Positions 1 through 12,599 of a stretch of DNA of 64,000 nucleotides are shown here, piece by piece; position 1 is the first letter of the stretch; each line of letters begins with the position of its first letter. Source of the DNA: Coriaria nepalensis. Lineage: Eukaryota > Streptophyta > Magnoliopsida > Cucurbitales > Coriariaceae. The stretch covers positions 2,053,501-2,117,500 of the forward strand of contig CP114492.1 of NCBI GenBank assembly GCA_027186245.1, in the 5' to 3' direction. The position numbers and the translations under genes are program-made. The notes under the pieces are model-generated. The model was not told where the DNA came from. It saw only the letters and a list, made by a program, of their open reading frames with translations, and made no database searches.

Positions 1-2065
1 TTTCTTCCTCAGTTCAGTTTCCTTTCATCCAAATCCTAACAATTCTTCATCTTTCTCTTACTTTCGGGCCTAGTATGTTTGATTAATTCATATGGGTCCA
101 CTCTGAATGCGACTTCTCTATGGTTTTGGCTTGAGATCATTTTCGTGCGAGAGCTCCTCCAACTCCTTGGTTTGGGGCTGCTTGGTTCAAGGGCAATATC
201 CTTTTGCTCGCTTTCATCACTTGACTTGCTCTCTTGAACTGTCTATCAACTCATGAGCGGATTTTATTCTTTCGTTATTTGACTTGCAATATTTTCCCTC
301 TTGTCTTTGTTACTGGTGTGTTAAGGGATCATATTTTCGAGACTTGTTTTGCCACTAGTGTTTGGAATACATGGCTCCGCTCTTCAGTGCTCCTCCCTCT
401 CTTGTGACTTGGAATGATAAAGTTTTTTGGCTTGCTTCCTCGAGTATTTTGGCCCTTACCTCTAAGGTAGTGACCTCACGTTTTCCCATTTTACTTATCT
501 CATTTAGAATGAGAGGAACAATCGCATCCATAATAATTCATCTTGCCCTCCTACCATCAAAATAAAAAGAACAACTTTGGATGATTGTCAAGTTCGTTCT
601 TTTTGCGATAGTTTATAGCTCTCCTTTTTGTGGTTTTTGCCTTATTGTTTAGGTTGGATTGTGGTCCCCTTATGACCTCCTAGGGGTATTTCCCTTGAAT
701 TTCTTCTAATGAGATTCTCTTTATACATACTTAAAATATATGGCTAGTTTAGTTTTAAAAAATTTAAAACAAGTTTTGAAAGAGAGTTTGATTCTCAAAT
801 TCTATAAAAAGAAAAACACGTTATAACAGCCTGGACAATGCTAGAGCCACCATATCAAATGGGAGTCTAGTGGACCTAGGAAGAGTAGTAGAACCATCTA
901 AGGGCAGCTCAGGTGGTTTTAACGGAAGAGACCACTAGCAAGAGCGGAGTACACATCCCGAATACACCTTTTTTGAGATAGTAGGTAGAGTCCACCTCAA
1001 TTCTCTTACCACTACTAAGATCATTTGCATACATCTAATATGCGGGATTCATTCTCTTTAAAGGGCAAGAATCTTCAGTTTCAAAACATGAAACAACAAC
1101 ACATCATCTAAACCATTTTTTTTTTTTTTTTGGTTGCTGTTTTAGAATTATATTTCCAAATATAGATCTTTCGTATAAAATCATGTTATTTAAAAATTAA
1201 AATGATATTTAATTTACAGTTTATATAAATTTAATAAACTAAATAGAAACGGGATTTCGAAAATGCTTTAGGCAAACTAAATCCAAAAGGGAAAACAATA
1301 TATAAGTTAAACCTATATAACACAACAGCATAAACTGACAAGCCACCAATGAAATTGTATGGTTCAATATCTTTCTTACACTTACTTTGAGGCAAGACAG
1401 AATGGGTAAAAGTAAAAGTACATTCTAACTAGTTTCATCACTAATTTAGTTGGGTTACTAACCTTATAGAAACATACATATTCAAAAGTTCAGAGAAAAA
1501 TTACATCTTTCATTTCTTCATTTTTATAAGAGAATAAAGTACAAATCAATATGAACCAATGGATGCATGCATGGCACATGTGATGTGAAAAAAGACTACT
1601 TTGGCATTTACGCAAACTCGCTTCCAAGACTGAAAATTGACTTGAAAAAAATAATAATAAATAATTAAATAAAAAAAAAAATTTCTTCACCCAATCCCCC
1701 ATATACAAGAAATCACCTTTATCAACTACTTGAATTCTTATGGGGGCAATGGCAAGAAAATCCCATCCAGAACAAAAAGACCAGACAGCTCTTTCCATGT
1801 CTACTGGCTCCAAGAATCTTGGAAAGGATGTTTGTTTATCCTAAATCTGCAAAATTGTAATTAAAAACGGGGAAAAAAAATACTTAGAAAGTTGATTTAC
1901 AAGCTAATAAATGTTATAAGCTATGAGGAAGATCATAGAGTGCATTGTTTGAGCATTTCAAACTCCAGTTTCAGATTTGCCTTATATTCTAGTTTACACT
2001 TACATACCTCCACACTTGATTAAGATTTAAGATAGCAATATTTAAACTCACCTGAGATAAAGATA
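1..2065. other. Left-edge intergenic DNA, no gene recognised
   Basis: No conserved protein could be read in any frame. The only open frames are short (under about 110 codons) and compositionally biased. The last few hundred bases before 2065 are probably the 3' untranslated region of the minus-strand ORP gene, but no polyadenylation site was pinned down. The first ~700 bases are less AT-rich than the rest and may be an old repeat or pseudogene fragment that I do not recognise. Confidence 0.4.
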
Positions 2066-5000
2066 TCATGACCCATCTAATTGACTTGAAACATCATCGC
2101 TCAATTCACCGAATATTTTGGGACATCCATTCCATTTTCGCTCATCCCGTGCTTCCCAATATCCACCAACATAACGGAACGATCCATCTTCACCTTGCCT
2201 CTCGAACCACTTTGGCTTCCACCCATTTTCTTGCAATTTCCTTGACTTTTAAAATGAATAAGAAACCAAAAGAGCTATTAAATGAATTAAAAAAAACCTA
2301 TCTATATATCGATATATATTCTTGAATGAGCAAGCTTAAAAAGTAAATTTATAGCACAACCAATCAGATCATTCACCACAAAATTGCTCGGTTTAGTTGG
2401 AATTTCTTTTTTTTTCCCTTCTTTTTTTAATGGATATTTTGATTGGTTGTGTAAGATTACTTTATAAGCCATCACAACTAAGAATCCTGATATATCTATT
2501 GTCCCCCTAGTAAAAAAGTTGGGAGCATCTTACAATTCTTTGCCTTCTCTCTAGCCGAAGTTTCTCAGCATTTGCCTTCTCATATTCCCCATTTTCCAAA
2601 TGCCGCTGGTCCGGTCTAAGGCGGGAATCTGTGGGAGGGAGCTTCTCCTTAATCCGTGATCAAATACCATGATCAGAGACAAAGCTATTAAAAACCAATT
2701 AGAGGTGCAATACATATACATAGAAGGGATACAAGGGCAAATATGCAGAGCAAATAGGACCAGTTTTCCTAAATTTAATGTTCTACCTGCAATCCCGAAG
2801 TCAGCTCGTTCAATGTAATCGCAAATGAAGTCAAGTTGTAACGAGTGAGATTTAATGGAGATTTATTGCTTTCCCACAAGAGAGTAGAACCCTTTTTGGA
2901 ATTTATGCCTTCGTCCCCATCAATATAATACATGTTCTCATCCCACTTCCCAAATAATGTGGCTGCCTTTTTCCCATTCACATCTTCTACATATCCTTGT
3001 ACCTAAAAGATGCAGAATGTTGTTAAGACAACCAAATCACAATAACAAAGGGGGGGAAAGAAAAAGAAAAAATGCTAAACCTGATGAGGATTTCGGTCAA
3101 GAATTGACTGCTCTTTAAACTTGAGCTTGCATGAATATTGGCGATTTCCATTTATGTGCATCAAGCCATGGTGATCACAGTAAACTTTACCCAGAATGAG
3201 ATTGTAGATACTAGTTGTCACCTACGAGGAATATCAATATGTTTTTAAAGGATATAAATACCCAAAAAAAAAAAGTACACAAAAAGCAGTAAATGTACTA
3301 CCTTGCTCCATTGAAAAATTTCACCATCATCAAACTCAAGGGTTAAGACTCCAACCGGGTCAAGTTGAATTGATCGGCCCCAGAACTTTGACCGGAGATT
3401 GCTATCACCCCAAAATTTCCACCCTCTTCCTTCACAATGACAGGCAATGAGTGTTGGATGGTGACTGACCTGTTTTCATGTTAATAAACATTAACAAAAG
3501 AAATAATTTGGACTGTTGTAAAATAGTTTTAACTTATTAGAAATCAAATCATACAAATATATCTTTCCTGTTAAAATCAATTTATATATCAAAGCTTCAC
3601 CTTTTCAGAGAAGAAGCGGATTCCTTTCTCGGGAAAGTCAGCTTCATAAGTTTCCCCTAACAGAGGATTAAAGGGTTTACAATGCCGCCCTTCAGATGAA
3701 GCATAACCCGAAACGGCAAAGGCAGCAACATTAAGAATCCTTTGTAGACTATTTCCCTGAAAATACAATTCGTATTCAATAAGCAAACTCTCGTTACAGG
3801 AAGAATGAATTCCATACAAGTGACTGATATTAATCTCACCGCTTTTCCATGCTCATAGGCACGATCTAGAAGGTAAGAATATTCCATATCCTCACAGCAC
3901 TTTTGGAGGGAGGAAATAGGCTCGTTGAAATAAACAGGCAGACAAACCCTTGTGAGATCCTTCCCTACGTTGTCTTTAATCATAGACCAAAGACTGACCC
4001 TTCTCTCCTTTTCAACTGGGTCAGGGAGTTTTTTTCGCCGAATGACTTGTGGATAGCTCGGGCTATGGAATTGAGTTTCTGTTTCTTTAGTTTCATTCCC
4101 TGAAACTTCTTTAAGAGAGCTGAAACTAACAGTGTGTTCAGTAAATGATTCTTTTGTGTCGTAAAAGGATGTTTCCTCCTCTTCGGATGCATCTTCAAAC
4201 TCTTGTTTCTCAATTTCATCAGATGACTCGGTAGTGCTACATTCTGAACCCAAAAAAAAAATCTCACTTATGATAGATGTACTTTCGAACACTAAATGAA
4301 ACAGGCACCAAAAACCGGATGGAATAGACATGGTTTGATGATAACAAGGCTTCATTTGAAACTTGGAAGAATTAATTTTGTCCAGTTTAGAGTAAGAAGT
4401 CTATTTTGGGCCTAAAGGTCATTTTCGCTAGTCATCAGTTTAAATACATCTTATCCAAATGGAGCCTAAATCATCCAAAATCTAAGACAATGAATGTCAT
4501 GATGTGTAATATCATGATTTTGTTTCCTTGTGTACTAGACAGTGTCTACATGATCATATCTTGGAAGAAATACGAAGTGTGTAACAAATCATAGCAATAA
4601 TAACATAATTGGTAATTACCACTAGATTTCACATGCTTTGCCAATTGGTATACGCCATCATGAATTCCTACAGCTTCCGCATCAATATTAGCCGCCTGCA
4701 GAGACAGAATTCAAATCCTTCAACATTAACAAAAATCCAAACTAAAACGTCAAATTAGCAAAACAAAAAATAAAGTTTACCTCCAACTGCCTTAATGTGT
4801 CTAGCAAGATAGACCGTTCTTCACAAAGGATTTTAACCTGTCCTTGAATCTCTGAAAACTCTGATATCATGATCTGTTCACAATCCTTTACAAGGCTCTC
4901 ATTGATTCCATCTTTCAATAGTCGTTTCCTAAGCCTCACAGTTGATAAGGATAAATCATTCGGAACAAGCGAAAAGTGGTCGTTAAGTGTTCTTGGTGGA

Positions 5001-6450
5001 AATAGGGTCCGTGTTGAGACTAAGGCTTGAACCCATGCTGCTCTATCTCGCCTTGAATTAGTTCTTAGATGAAGAGTCTTTGTTGCAGTGAATATGTAAA
5101 ATCTCCTATCGTCCGATTTGCTCTCCCGAAAAGATGAGATCTGCTTATTCATAATTCACATTAATAAACAAAAATTCAGAGCAAGAGAGAGAAAGAGACA
5201 AAAAAAAGATAGGAGAGAGAGAGATCATACTGTTTGTTTAATGGGTTTATCTATAAACATCTATGTTTTTAGCTGCTTAAAAGAGGAACTGGGAAAAGGG
5301 AAAAAATCCACCTTTTTTTTTTTTCAAGTCAAAAGAAATCAATTAAACCAAACAGAACAAAACAAAAACATGATAAAGGAAAAGAAGAAACCCCACTTCA
5401 AACAAAATTTCAAGAGAAACAAATAATGAGGAAGAAAGAGAGAAGGAGAAGAAGAAGAACAAGAAGAACAAGAAGAACAAGAAGACAGCAGTAAGTAACC
5501 CTTGGTTAATAGCCTAAAAATGAGCTTTAACATAAATAGGTTTCTTACTATTATTAATATAGCTCATAAATAAAGTTAATAGGGCCTTTATTTGTTAGTT
5601 TAATTCTTGCCCACCTGTTGATGTGACCCACTCAACATCAACACCCAGTTAAAAATCTGGAAATCACTGATCCAGGTGATGATACCAAATCCAAAAATTC
5701 ATACACAGAATCAGAAAACCCAGAAGAGAGACAGAAGAAGAACACGACGAATATTGTCTAGATTTTTAGACCCCCTCCTGCCATAAATCAGACGACCCAG
5801 AAAAGAGAGAGAGAGAAACAAAAACACTTCTCCGTTTTCATAGAAAATTAAATTTAGCAAAAAAATATAAAAGACGTCGGGCCAGAATCCTTGGCTTTTG
5901 CATGTTTGACTCTAAAATCTCATCGCATTGAATTTGGATTGATTTTGAGTTGAATTTAACTTCCGGATCGAGAAGACGATTTTTTATTTTACTTTTTTTT
6001 TTTTCTTACCTTGAGTTGAACTATTCTGACGGTTTTCTGGTGCTTTCCTCCTCCTCCTGCTCGACCGCTCTGACTTCTACTGTCCATTCTGGAGAGCCGA
6101 TTCGTCGAAATCTCTCCGATGAACCTAACGCCATCGTTTGGGGTCAATAGATTGATATTCTCCGACCGGCGAATCTTCGCGTAAGAGAGAACTCCATTAC
6201 GCAACAGAAACCACCTCGATCTCCATCCTTTTCCGTAATTCGTCCATTTGTACAGAACTCCGACCACTGTAGATTCCGATCCGTCTTGCCTGATCCCTGC
6301 CGCACTGTTAATGCAGTCAGATCCGCCGTCCACAGCCGTCAAACTAGCCGGTAAACTTCTCGTTCTCGTCAATGCACTCTCCTCCGGCGATGTATCGCCG
6401 CTAATTCCTCGAGTTATGTTTTCTACAGAAATACAGCATAATGGATGCAT
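2066..6450 (-). CDS. ORP2A: Oxysterol-binding protein-related protein, ORP2A type (PH + ORD)
   Basis: Lipid-transfer protein expected at ER membrane contact sites, carrying sterols or phosphoinositides. Ten coding exons were read: 6010-6450, 4781-5140, 4620-4695, 3840-4243, 3601-3756, 3302-3469, 3081-3221, 2787-3002, 2534-2647 and 2066-2245. All have GT-AG borders with compatible phases and give 751 aa, the usual length for this plant clade. The start MHPLCC resembles that of plant ORP1/ORP2 proteins. The PH domain covers about residues 63-195 ([18 protein letters not shown]). An acidic region with FFAT-like motifs lies at about 300-324. The ORD domain follows from about 350, with [16 protein letters not shown] and the family signature EKVSHHPT split by the exon 5/6 junction at about 477-484. 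The C-terminal GWKPKWF and GGYWEAR motifs are in the last exon. The exon 9/10 junction is the least certain. Assignment to ORP2A rather than ORP2B or ORP1 rests on memory of the family and on synteny. Confidence 0.93.
5447..5486. repeat. AAG/AAC trinucleotide-rich microsatellite in ORP intron 1
   Basis: Repeated gaagaa and caagaa units lie in the first intron of the ORP gene, between exon 1 (ends 6010) and exon 2 (starts 5140). Short ORFs over it are artefacts of composition. Confidence 0.7.
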
Positions 6451-6789
6451 TTCTTTCACTCGTATTTTCTCTCTCTCTCTCTCTCTGTATAATTTCTCAA
6501 TCAATCAAATAATCCAAAAAAAAAAAATGAATGAAAAGATGTCACCGTTTTCTTACACTTTTCCATTAAACGAATGCATCAAGAAAAAGAAGAAGAAAAG
6601 AGAGAGGATCGAAATGCAGAGAAAATAGACTCTTCTCTGAGCTCTGAAACTGAGAGAGAGTTAGAGTGTGTGTGTGTGAGAGGAGCTAAAATAAGAAGTG
6701 AGTCCTTGCTATTTTGCTTGCCTTAGATATTGATGGCGAAGAATAAAATAATTCGAAAAGGTTTTTTTATACGCACGGCCATGGAGGAA

Positions 6790-6792
<3 letters not shown>

Positions 6793-6820
<28 letters not shown>
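6793..6820. repeat. (GA)n microsatellite upstream of the ORP gene
   Basis: About 14 uninterrupted GA units lie 343 bp upstream of the ORP start codon, in its likely promoter or leader. Shorter CT/GA and GT runs sit nearer the start (6470-6487 and 6652-6681). GA/CT tracts are common in plant 5' regions, so a regulatory role is only possible. Confidence 0.85.
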
Positions 6821-6927
6821 CGGGTAATTAAGGGAGATGGCAAAATGGTAATTAAGTGGTTGTGGCCTGTGGGAGTAGGAAGTATAACAGATAAATCGAA
6901 GCCCTTGATTTCCTCTTAGATAATTTT

Positions 6928-7061
6928 TGTTGATAATATCATTATATATATATATACAGATATTTTGCTATTTTTCCTCTGATCTCAGACTCCTGTACTT
7001 ATATTACTATGTCAGCAAGGCTGAGATTTATTACGTTTCTACTGTAATCAAAATTTTTATA
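6928..7061 (+). repeat. 5' LTR of copia copy 1
   Basis: Starts TGTTGATAATATC and is followed directly by a primer-binding-site-like TTGTATCAGGGT. It pairs with the diverged copy at about 11619. The right boundary is set by the primer site and is uncertain by a few bases. Confidence 0.7.
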
Positions 7062-9513
7062 TTGTATCAGGGTAAACTCTAGCGTAGTATCTTTCTGCTT
7101 TTTTTGTTTCGGCCGCCCGCTACCTCATGGATGCTGCCACTCTCTAAGCCGTTGTCCTTGCTGCTGCAGCTGTCGAAATTCTCCCTACAGCAGAGGATAA
7201 TGCCATAGCTACTACTTCTCCCTGCGCCACTGATTGCCGTCCACGGAGCACCACATGTTATTCCGAACAGACTTCCTCTCATTGCCATAAACGCACACCA
7301 GCAACTGCCTCTCCAATTGACCTTGATCAATTTTCCTTCCTAGCGAGCCTATGTCAAAACTTTATTTATCGACTATGATCTGCTTGGATATCTCGACGGC
7401 TCCACCATGCGGCACCATTGTTGTCCCGTCTGCTGCCTTCATTCATTGGCTCCGCCAATAGAACCTCATCCATTATGCGCTATTTGGATCGGTCTTGGCC
7501 GAAGTGATGCCTCTAATAGCTTTGACCCCTACTATTGTTATTGTATGGACGAACCTCTTCTGTCTCTATGCCAACCGTTCCAGAACTCAAGTGATGTAGA
7601 TTAAGGACGACTTATCTTTACTCACTCTTGGCAACTAATCAGTCTCGGCATTTCTTAAGGTTAACAAGGCTAAGATTGATGAATTAGCAACAATTGATCG
7701 TCCTCTATCGGATGATGATATAATTTTATACATTCTTAATGGTTTTCGACCCTGCGTATCGCGATATTGCTGGTCTCATCCATGCTTGTGGAACTCCTTA
7801 CCAATTCGAAAAGTTGCATGATCTTTTTGTCGCCCATGAGGCTTATCTTAAATGCATTGATTCTACAGCAACCTCGCTTGTTGCAACCGCCAATGCCTTC
7901 ACCTACTCATGGGATTACACACCTCGTCATTCCTTTAGTATGCACAAAGGCAGTTCTTCTAATCCTCGCCACTCTCAAAATTCTCGTGGTCGTCGGTAGG
8001 ATTAATAATCGTAGTGCCGAATCCTCCTAAGATCATCCTAACATTGCCTGCCAATGGTGCGGGATTCATGGTCATGCCGCTGATATATGTCGCAAGTTTT
8101 GTGCCATCGCTAATTCTGCCATCACTGGTCCTCCTCTAAACCGAGATAATCCCTCTTGGCTCTTAGACTCTAGCGCCTCACACAACATTACCTCTGATCT
8201 AGGCAATCTCTCCATTTATTCCAAATACGACAGAACTGACGAAGTTTGTATTGCGGATGGTACAGATCTAGCTATTTCCCATATTGGTTCAACAAAGCTT
8301 TGCTTTCCATCTTGTACCTTTCAGCTTTCTAATGCTCTATGTGTTCTGACGGCTTGTCGAAATTTGTTGCTCGTTCATGATTTTACCAAGTCAAATAACG
8401 TGGTTCTTGAATTTCATCTATCACATTTTCTTGTTAAGGCCGGCGACAATGTTTGGTGAACGAGCTCCTTTATCAAGCTGGCATTGACGACTTGATCATC
8501 CGCCATTAAAAATTAGTTCTTCTCTCATAGCTAAATTTTGTTTGCCAATTGCAAAGGAAATCTCTTATATTCCATATTTTCGTATTGCCTGTGATTCGAA
8601 TAAAAGTCCCTATTTTCCAATTCGAGATACCTCTCTTACTAGCTCTCATCCTCTACAATACATTTATGCTGATGTTTAGGGTTCTAATCGGGTTTCATCT
8701 CTTAAGTGTCATAGGTTTTACTTACTACTCGTTGATCACTTTATGAAATACTCTTGGTTCTTTCCTCTTCAAACTAAGTCATAGATTACCATCATCTTTC
8801 CCCAATAGAAGACTTTAGTTAAAAAACAATTTCTCGTAAAATTATCAACTTTTACAGCGACAATAGGGGTGAGTTCCTTGGTCTTTAGCACTTTCTCAAT
8901 CACCATAGTATTAGTTAGCACACCACAACTCCTCATACTCCTCAACAAAATGGTACTGTTGAACATCATCACCGTCAAGTAGTCACTTCTGGCCTCACAC
9001 TCCTCTCTCAAGCTCACATTCCACTCTCCTATTAGGCTTTCGCTTTTGAAACGACAACATATCTCTTTAATTGAACTCCTATATCTCTGCTTATTGGGAA
9101 AGGCCCATACGAATATCTCTTTGACAAACCACCGAATTATCACAAGCTTCGAGTTTTTGGTTGTCTGTATTTTCCTTGGTTGAAACCGTACATCACTCAT
9201 TAAGTTGAAAGTTGAATCTAACTCCAAGCCTTGCAGATTTGTTGGCTACTCGACTTCTCAATCCGCATAAAAATGCATGGCTCTTAACTGTTAATGAGCT
9301 TTTCTATCCCGGTATGTCAAATTTAATGAAACAATCTTCCCATCTCTTTATCATGCTCGGCTCAACACTATTTTTTCCTGCTTCACATTGCTACAAAATT
9401 TACCCAGTCCACCTCTTAGTGGACAGACTTCTCTACCACCCCCTATACGTGATTCCTCCTCTCATTTTGGTCCATCCCCACATTTCAGTGTCAACCCATC
9501 AACCCCATCGAGA

Positions 9514-9835
9514 AAGGGTGTTGACCCGTTGAGCCATTCATTAAGTAGGGGCGTCGACCCATCAACCTCATCGAGCAGGAGTGTCGACCTGTCGAGCCTT
9601 TCTTTGAGTAGGGGTGTCGACCTATGGAGCCATTCATTAAGCATGGGTGTCGACCCATTGACTCCGTCGAGCAAGGGTGTCGCCTCATTGAACCATTCTT
9701 TGAGTAGGGGCGTCGACCCTTCGGCCTTGTCGAGCAGGGGTGTCGACCTGCCGAGACATTTTTTAAGCAGGGGCGTCAACCAGTCGAGCTCTTCTTTAAG
9801 TAGGGGTGTCGAGCTGTTAGGACATTCTGATATGC
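9514..9835 (+). repeat. In-frame minisatellite encoding GVDP-type repeats in copia copy 1
   Basis: About ten tandem units of 30 or 33 bp, each carrying a variant of aggggtgtcgacc, encode diverged 10-11-residue repeats of the form R-G-V-D-P/L followed by a Ser-rich tail. It lies between the integrase C-terminus and the reverse transcriptase, where copia polyproteins have a low-complexity linker. The unit lengths are multiples of three and the frame 9388-9990 stays open, unlike every neighbouring domain of this element. Confidence 0.85.
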
Positions 9836-11618
9836 CACCCACTGCCCTACATGTGCCTTTAGTTGAGTCTTCTCCTCATTTTTCCAACCCTACTACCTCA
9901 TTTTCTACTCTTTTAGACATTAGTTCCTCATTTATACCCTATTATTTCTATGCCACCTCCTCCCTCCTGGCAACATTCTATGACTACTAGGTCAATGAAT
10001 AACATCTTCAAAGCATCCTCTATCTTGTAACTGAACCTACCAATGTTACCTAAGCTATGAAGGACCCTAAATGGCGTCTTGCCATGTTTGAGGAATTCAC
10101 GACTCTCCAACTTCATAGCACTTGGGATCTTGTACCTGCCGATCAGGCTCGTAATTTTATAGGCTACAAATAAGTTTTTTGCATCAAGCAACATCCAGAT
10201 GGCTCTATCCCTTGGCTATAAAGCACGCCTCATCGCTAATGGGTTTCGTCAATGTTCTAGATTAGATTATGCAGAAACATTTAGTCTGATTGTCAAGCCT
10301 GTCACTATCTGGACAGTCCTCTTCATAGCCGTCATGCGAGGTTGGTATGTTCGTCAACTTGATTTTAACAATGCCTTACTCCACGGTACCTTAACCGAAA
10401 CGGTTTACATGTCTCAATCGGCAAGATTCCTCGATCCCTCTCATCCTACACATGTATGTAAGCTCCGCAAATCTCTGTACAACATCAAGCAAGCTTCTTG
10501 TGCTTGGTACCACGCTCTTAGCTCTGCATTTCTCTCCTTTGGTTTCACCTAGGCTCGATCTGATACGTCTCTATTTATCATGCAGACCGGCTCAACTTGC
10601 ATATACTTTCTTGTTTATGTATCCCTCATCTCTCAAATCATTTTCCAACTATCCTCCTAGTTCTCCATTAAAGATCTCGGCCCCCTGTCCTATTTTTTAG
10701 GTGTCGAGGTGCTACCTGCCGAGAGGGGATTTTTCTCACTTAATAAAAGTACATATTGGACGTGTTAACTCGTCATAAGATGGATGGTGCTTATCATCTA
10801 TACACGCCAATGGCGCCATATGTTTCTTTTTCGAAGATTGACTCTTCTAACCCGACGGATGTTATGGCCTATCGTCAAGCTATAGGTGCCCTCCAATATA
10901 TAACTCTTACCCGGCCGTATATCTCATTCCCGGTAAGTCGTCTTGCTTAGTTTATGGCTCCCTTGCTCAGTTTATGGTTGCTCCCATGCTCATACATTGG
11001 TATGTTGTTAAGCATCTTCTTCGTTATCTCAATGGCAACTTCGGTCATGGTTGACTCCTCCACCGCTCTACTGATTTTACTATCACTGCCTATTCTGATG
11101 CTGATTGGGCCGAGAATCCCACCGATCGCACCTCCACTTTGGCATTTATCATCTTTCTTGGTCCTAATCCGATTGCGTAGAGCTCTCATAAACAACGTGC
11201 AGTTGCTCGCTCTTCCACTGAAGCTGAATATCGAGCTCTTGCTTGCACCGCCTCCGAAGTCTGATGGATACAAAATCTCTTCTTCAAGCTTCTCATTCCA
11301 CTTAAACGCTCTCCTCTCATTTTCTGTGACAACATTGATACCACACATTTATCTCTCAACCCGGTAATGCACTCTCACATGAAACACATTTCCATCGACA
11401 TCCACTTTGTCCGGGATCTTGTCATCAAAAATCTCCTCGTTGTTTCTCACATCTCGACCATTGATCAACTTACCAATTTACTTACCAAGCCTCTTAGTCG
11501 GTCCCATTTTCAGCTATCGCACGGCAAAATCTCTACCGCCGATGGCTCGTCAGTTTTGCGAGAGCATATGACAAATAAATTTATGCCCTTAATTTCCGCC
11601 TAATATTGTGACCATCTT

Positions 11619-11720
11619 TATTGATAAAATCCTTATATATATATGTAAAGATACTTTGCTATTTTTCCTAAGATCTCAAACTCCTGTACTTATATAACTA
11701 TATAGCAAGGCTTAATGAGA
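11619..11720 (+). repeat. 3' LTR of copia copy 1 (diverged)
   Basis: Aligns by eye with the 5' LTR, from TATTGATAAAATCC through the shared tatttttcct and ctcctgtacttatat blocks. The right end is unclear because the sequence diverges after about 11720. Confidence 0.65.
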
Positions 11721-12299
11721 TCTCAAACTCTTCTAAAAGTAAGTGTACGGATGAGAAAGAGGGGTTTGATCATTTAGAGTTGTTTTCACTTATAACGTAG
11801 TCCGGCGCCAAAATATGTCATCACAGAGAAAGTTTGTTTCGATTATTTATAAAAATAAAATAAAATATTATTCTATTTATTCTGTAATTTATAAGAATAA
11901 TAAAGTAAAATTAATTTGTTTTATAAATAAAAAATTATTATTTTTATTTTTATTTAAATAAAAAAGTTTTGTAAGAATTAAATTAAATATTTATTTTTAT
12001 GAAAAGTTTTTAATATTTTTTTAAATATTACTATAATATGTAGTTTTTAAAATTTCTTTTTCAAACAAATATTATTTTTATTTATATTTTTATTTATTCT
12101 TTATATAATACATTAAATATCAAAAAATAATTATTTTAATTTTAATTTCATTCTCATTCTTATAATAATCAAATCAAATATATCCAAAAATCTTGAAACA
12201 ACTACTTGAAGATGATAAGTCATCAACTACACTAGTAGTATAGTTAATGTACTATCTTTATGTTGAGTAAATAAAGAATAATCTGACATTGATCATTGA
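11721..12299. other. AT-rich spacer, nothing recognised
   Basis: Low-complexity AT-rich sequence between two retrotransposon relics. No coding signal or repeat boundary was seen. Confidence 0.4.
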
Positions 12300-12590
12300 A
12301 AACCAGCATCAATAATAGCCATGGTAAATTTCTCGTTCCACTGACGAGACGCTTGCTTCATTTAATATAAAGATCTTCTGATTCTGTAAAATTTACTTGT
12401 ATTATGAACTGTTACCCTCAGGCAACTTCATGTAACCTTCTTCATATAAATCGCCTTGCTAGAACGTGTTTTAAACATCCATTTGGAAAATCTGCCACTG
12501 ATTTTGAGCAGCAAGTGCCAAGACTAACCGAATAGTCACGCAACTAGAGAAAATGTCTATGTATAGTCTACACCTTCTTTATATGTAGGG
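12300..12590 (-). mobile_element. Copia reverse-transcriptase fragment, minus strand
   Basis: Read on the minus strand, this stretch gives fragments resembling the copia RT core: an LALAAQNQW-type block, QMDV, an NTF-QGDLYEE block and a KLPEG block. Frames shift between them. It ends abruptly near 12590, where a plus-strand RT fragment begins. No LTR is attached. Confidence 0.55.
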
Positions 12591-12599
12591 AATGATCAA

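Larger units (their letters stand above)
6928..11720 (+). mobile_element. Decayed Ty1/copia LTR retrotransposon (copy 1)
   Basis: Two short, diverged LTR copies bracket the element: about 6928-7061, beginning TGTTGATAAT, and about 11619-11720. They share the block ttttgctatttttcct and the block ctcctgtacttatat. A degenerate initiator-Met primer site (TTGTATCAGGGT, 7062-7073) follows the left LTR. Coding remnants appear on the plus strand in copia order. A gag fragment lies at about 7640-8000, a zinc knuckle CQWCGIHGHAADIC at about 8048-8092, and a protease LDSSASH (canonical G changed to S) at about 8165. Integrase remnants lie at about 8640-9350, including the TPQQNGTVE motif. Reverse transcriptase lies at about 10060-10950 and RNase H (SDADWA) at about 11090-11500. 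Stops and frameshifts interrupt every domain, so it cannot move on its own. The outer LTR ends and target-site duplication could not be fixed. Confidence 0.88.

Noticed and set aside
1490..1813. 107-codon minus-strand frame after the ORP stop as a separate gene
   Set aside because: Low-complexity C-terminal half and no family resemblance; probably ORP 3' untranslated or spacer sequence.
5118..5426. 102-codon plus-strand frame in ORP intron 1
   Set aside because: Lysine/arginine/glutamine repeats from A-rich intron sequence; no coding signature.
7407..7604. Plus-strand 65-codon frame in copia copy 1 as an independent gene
   Set aside because: Falls in the gag region of the element and has no separate family resemblance.
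9462..9842. Minus-strand frame over the copia minisatellite encoding its own repeat protein
   Set aside because: Shadow of the plus-strand repeat; the copia frame explains the periodicity.
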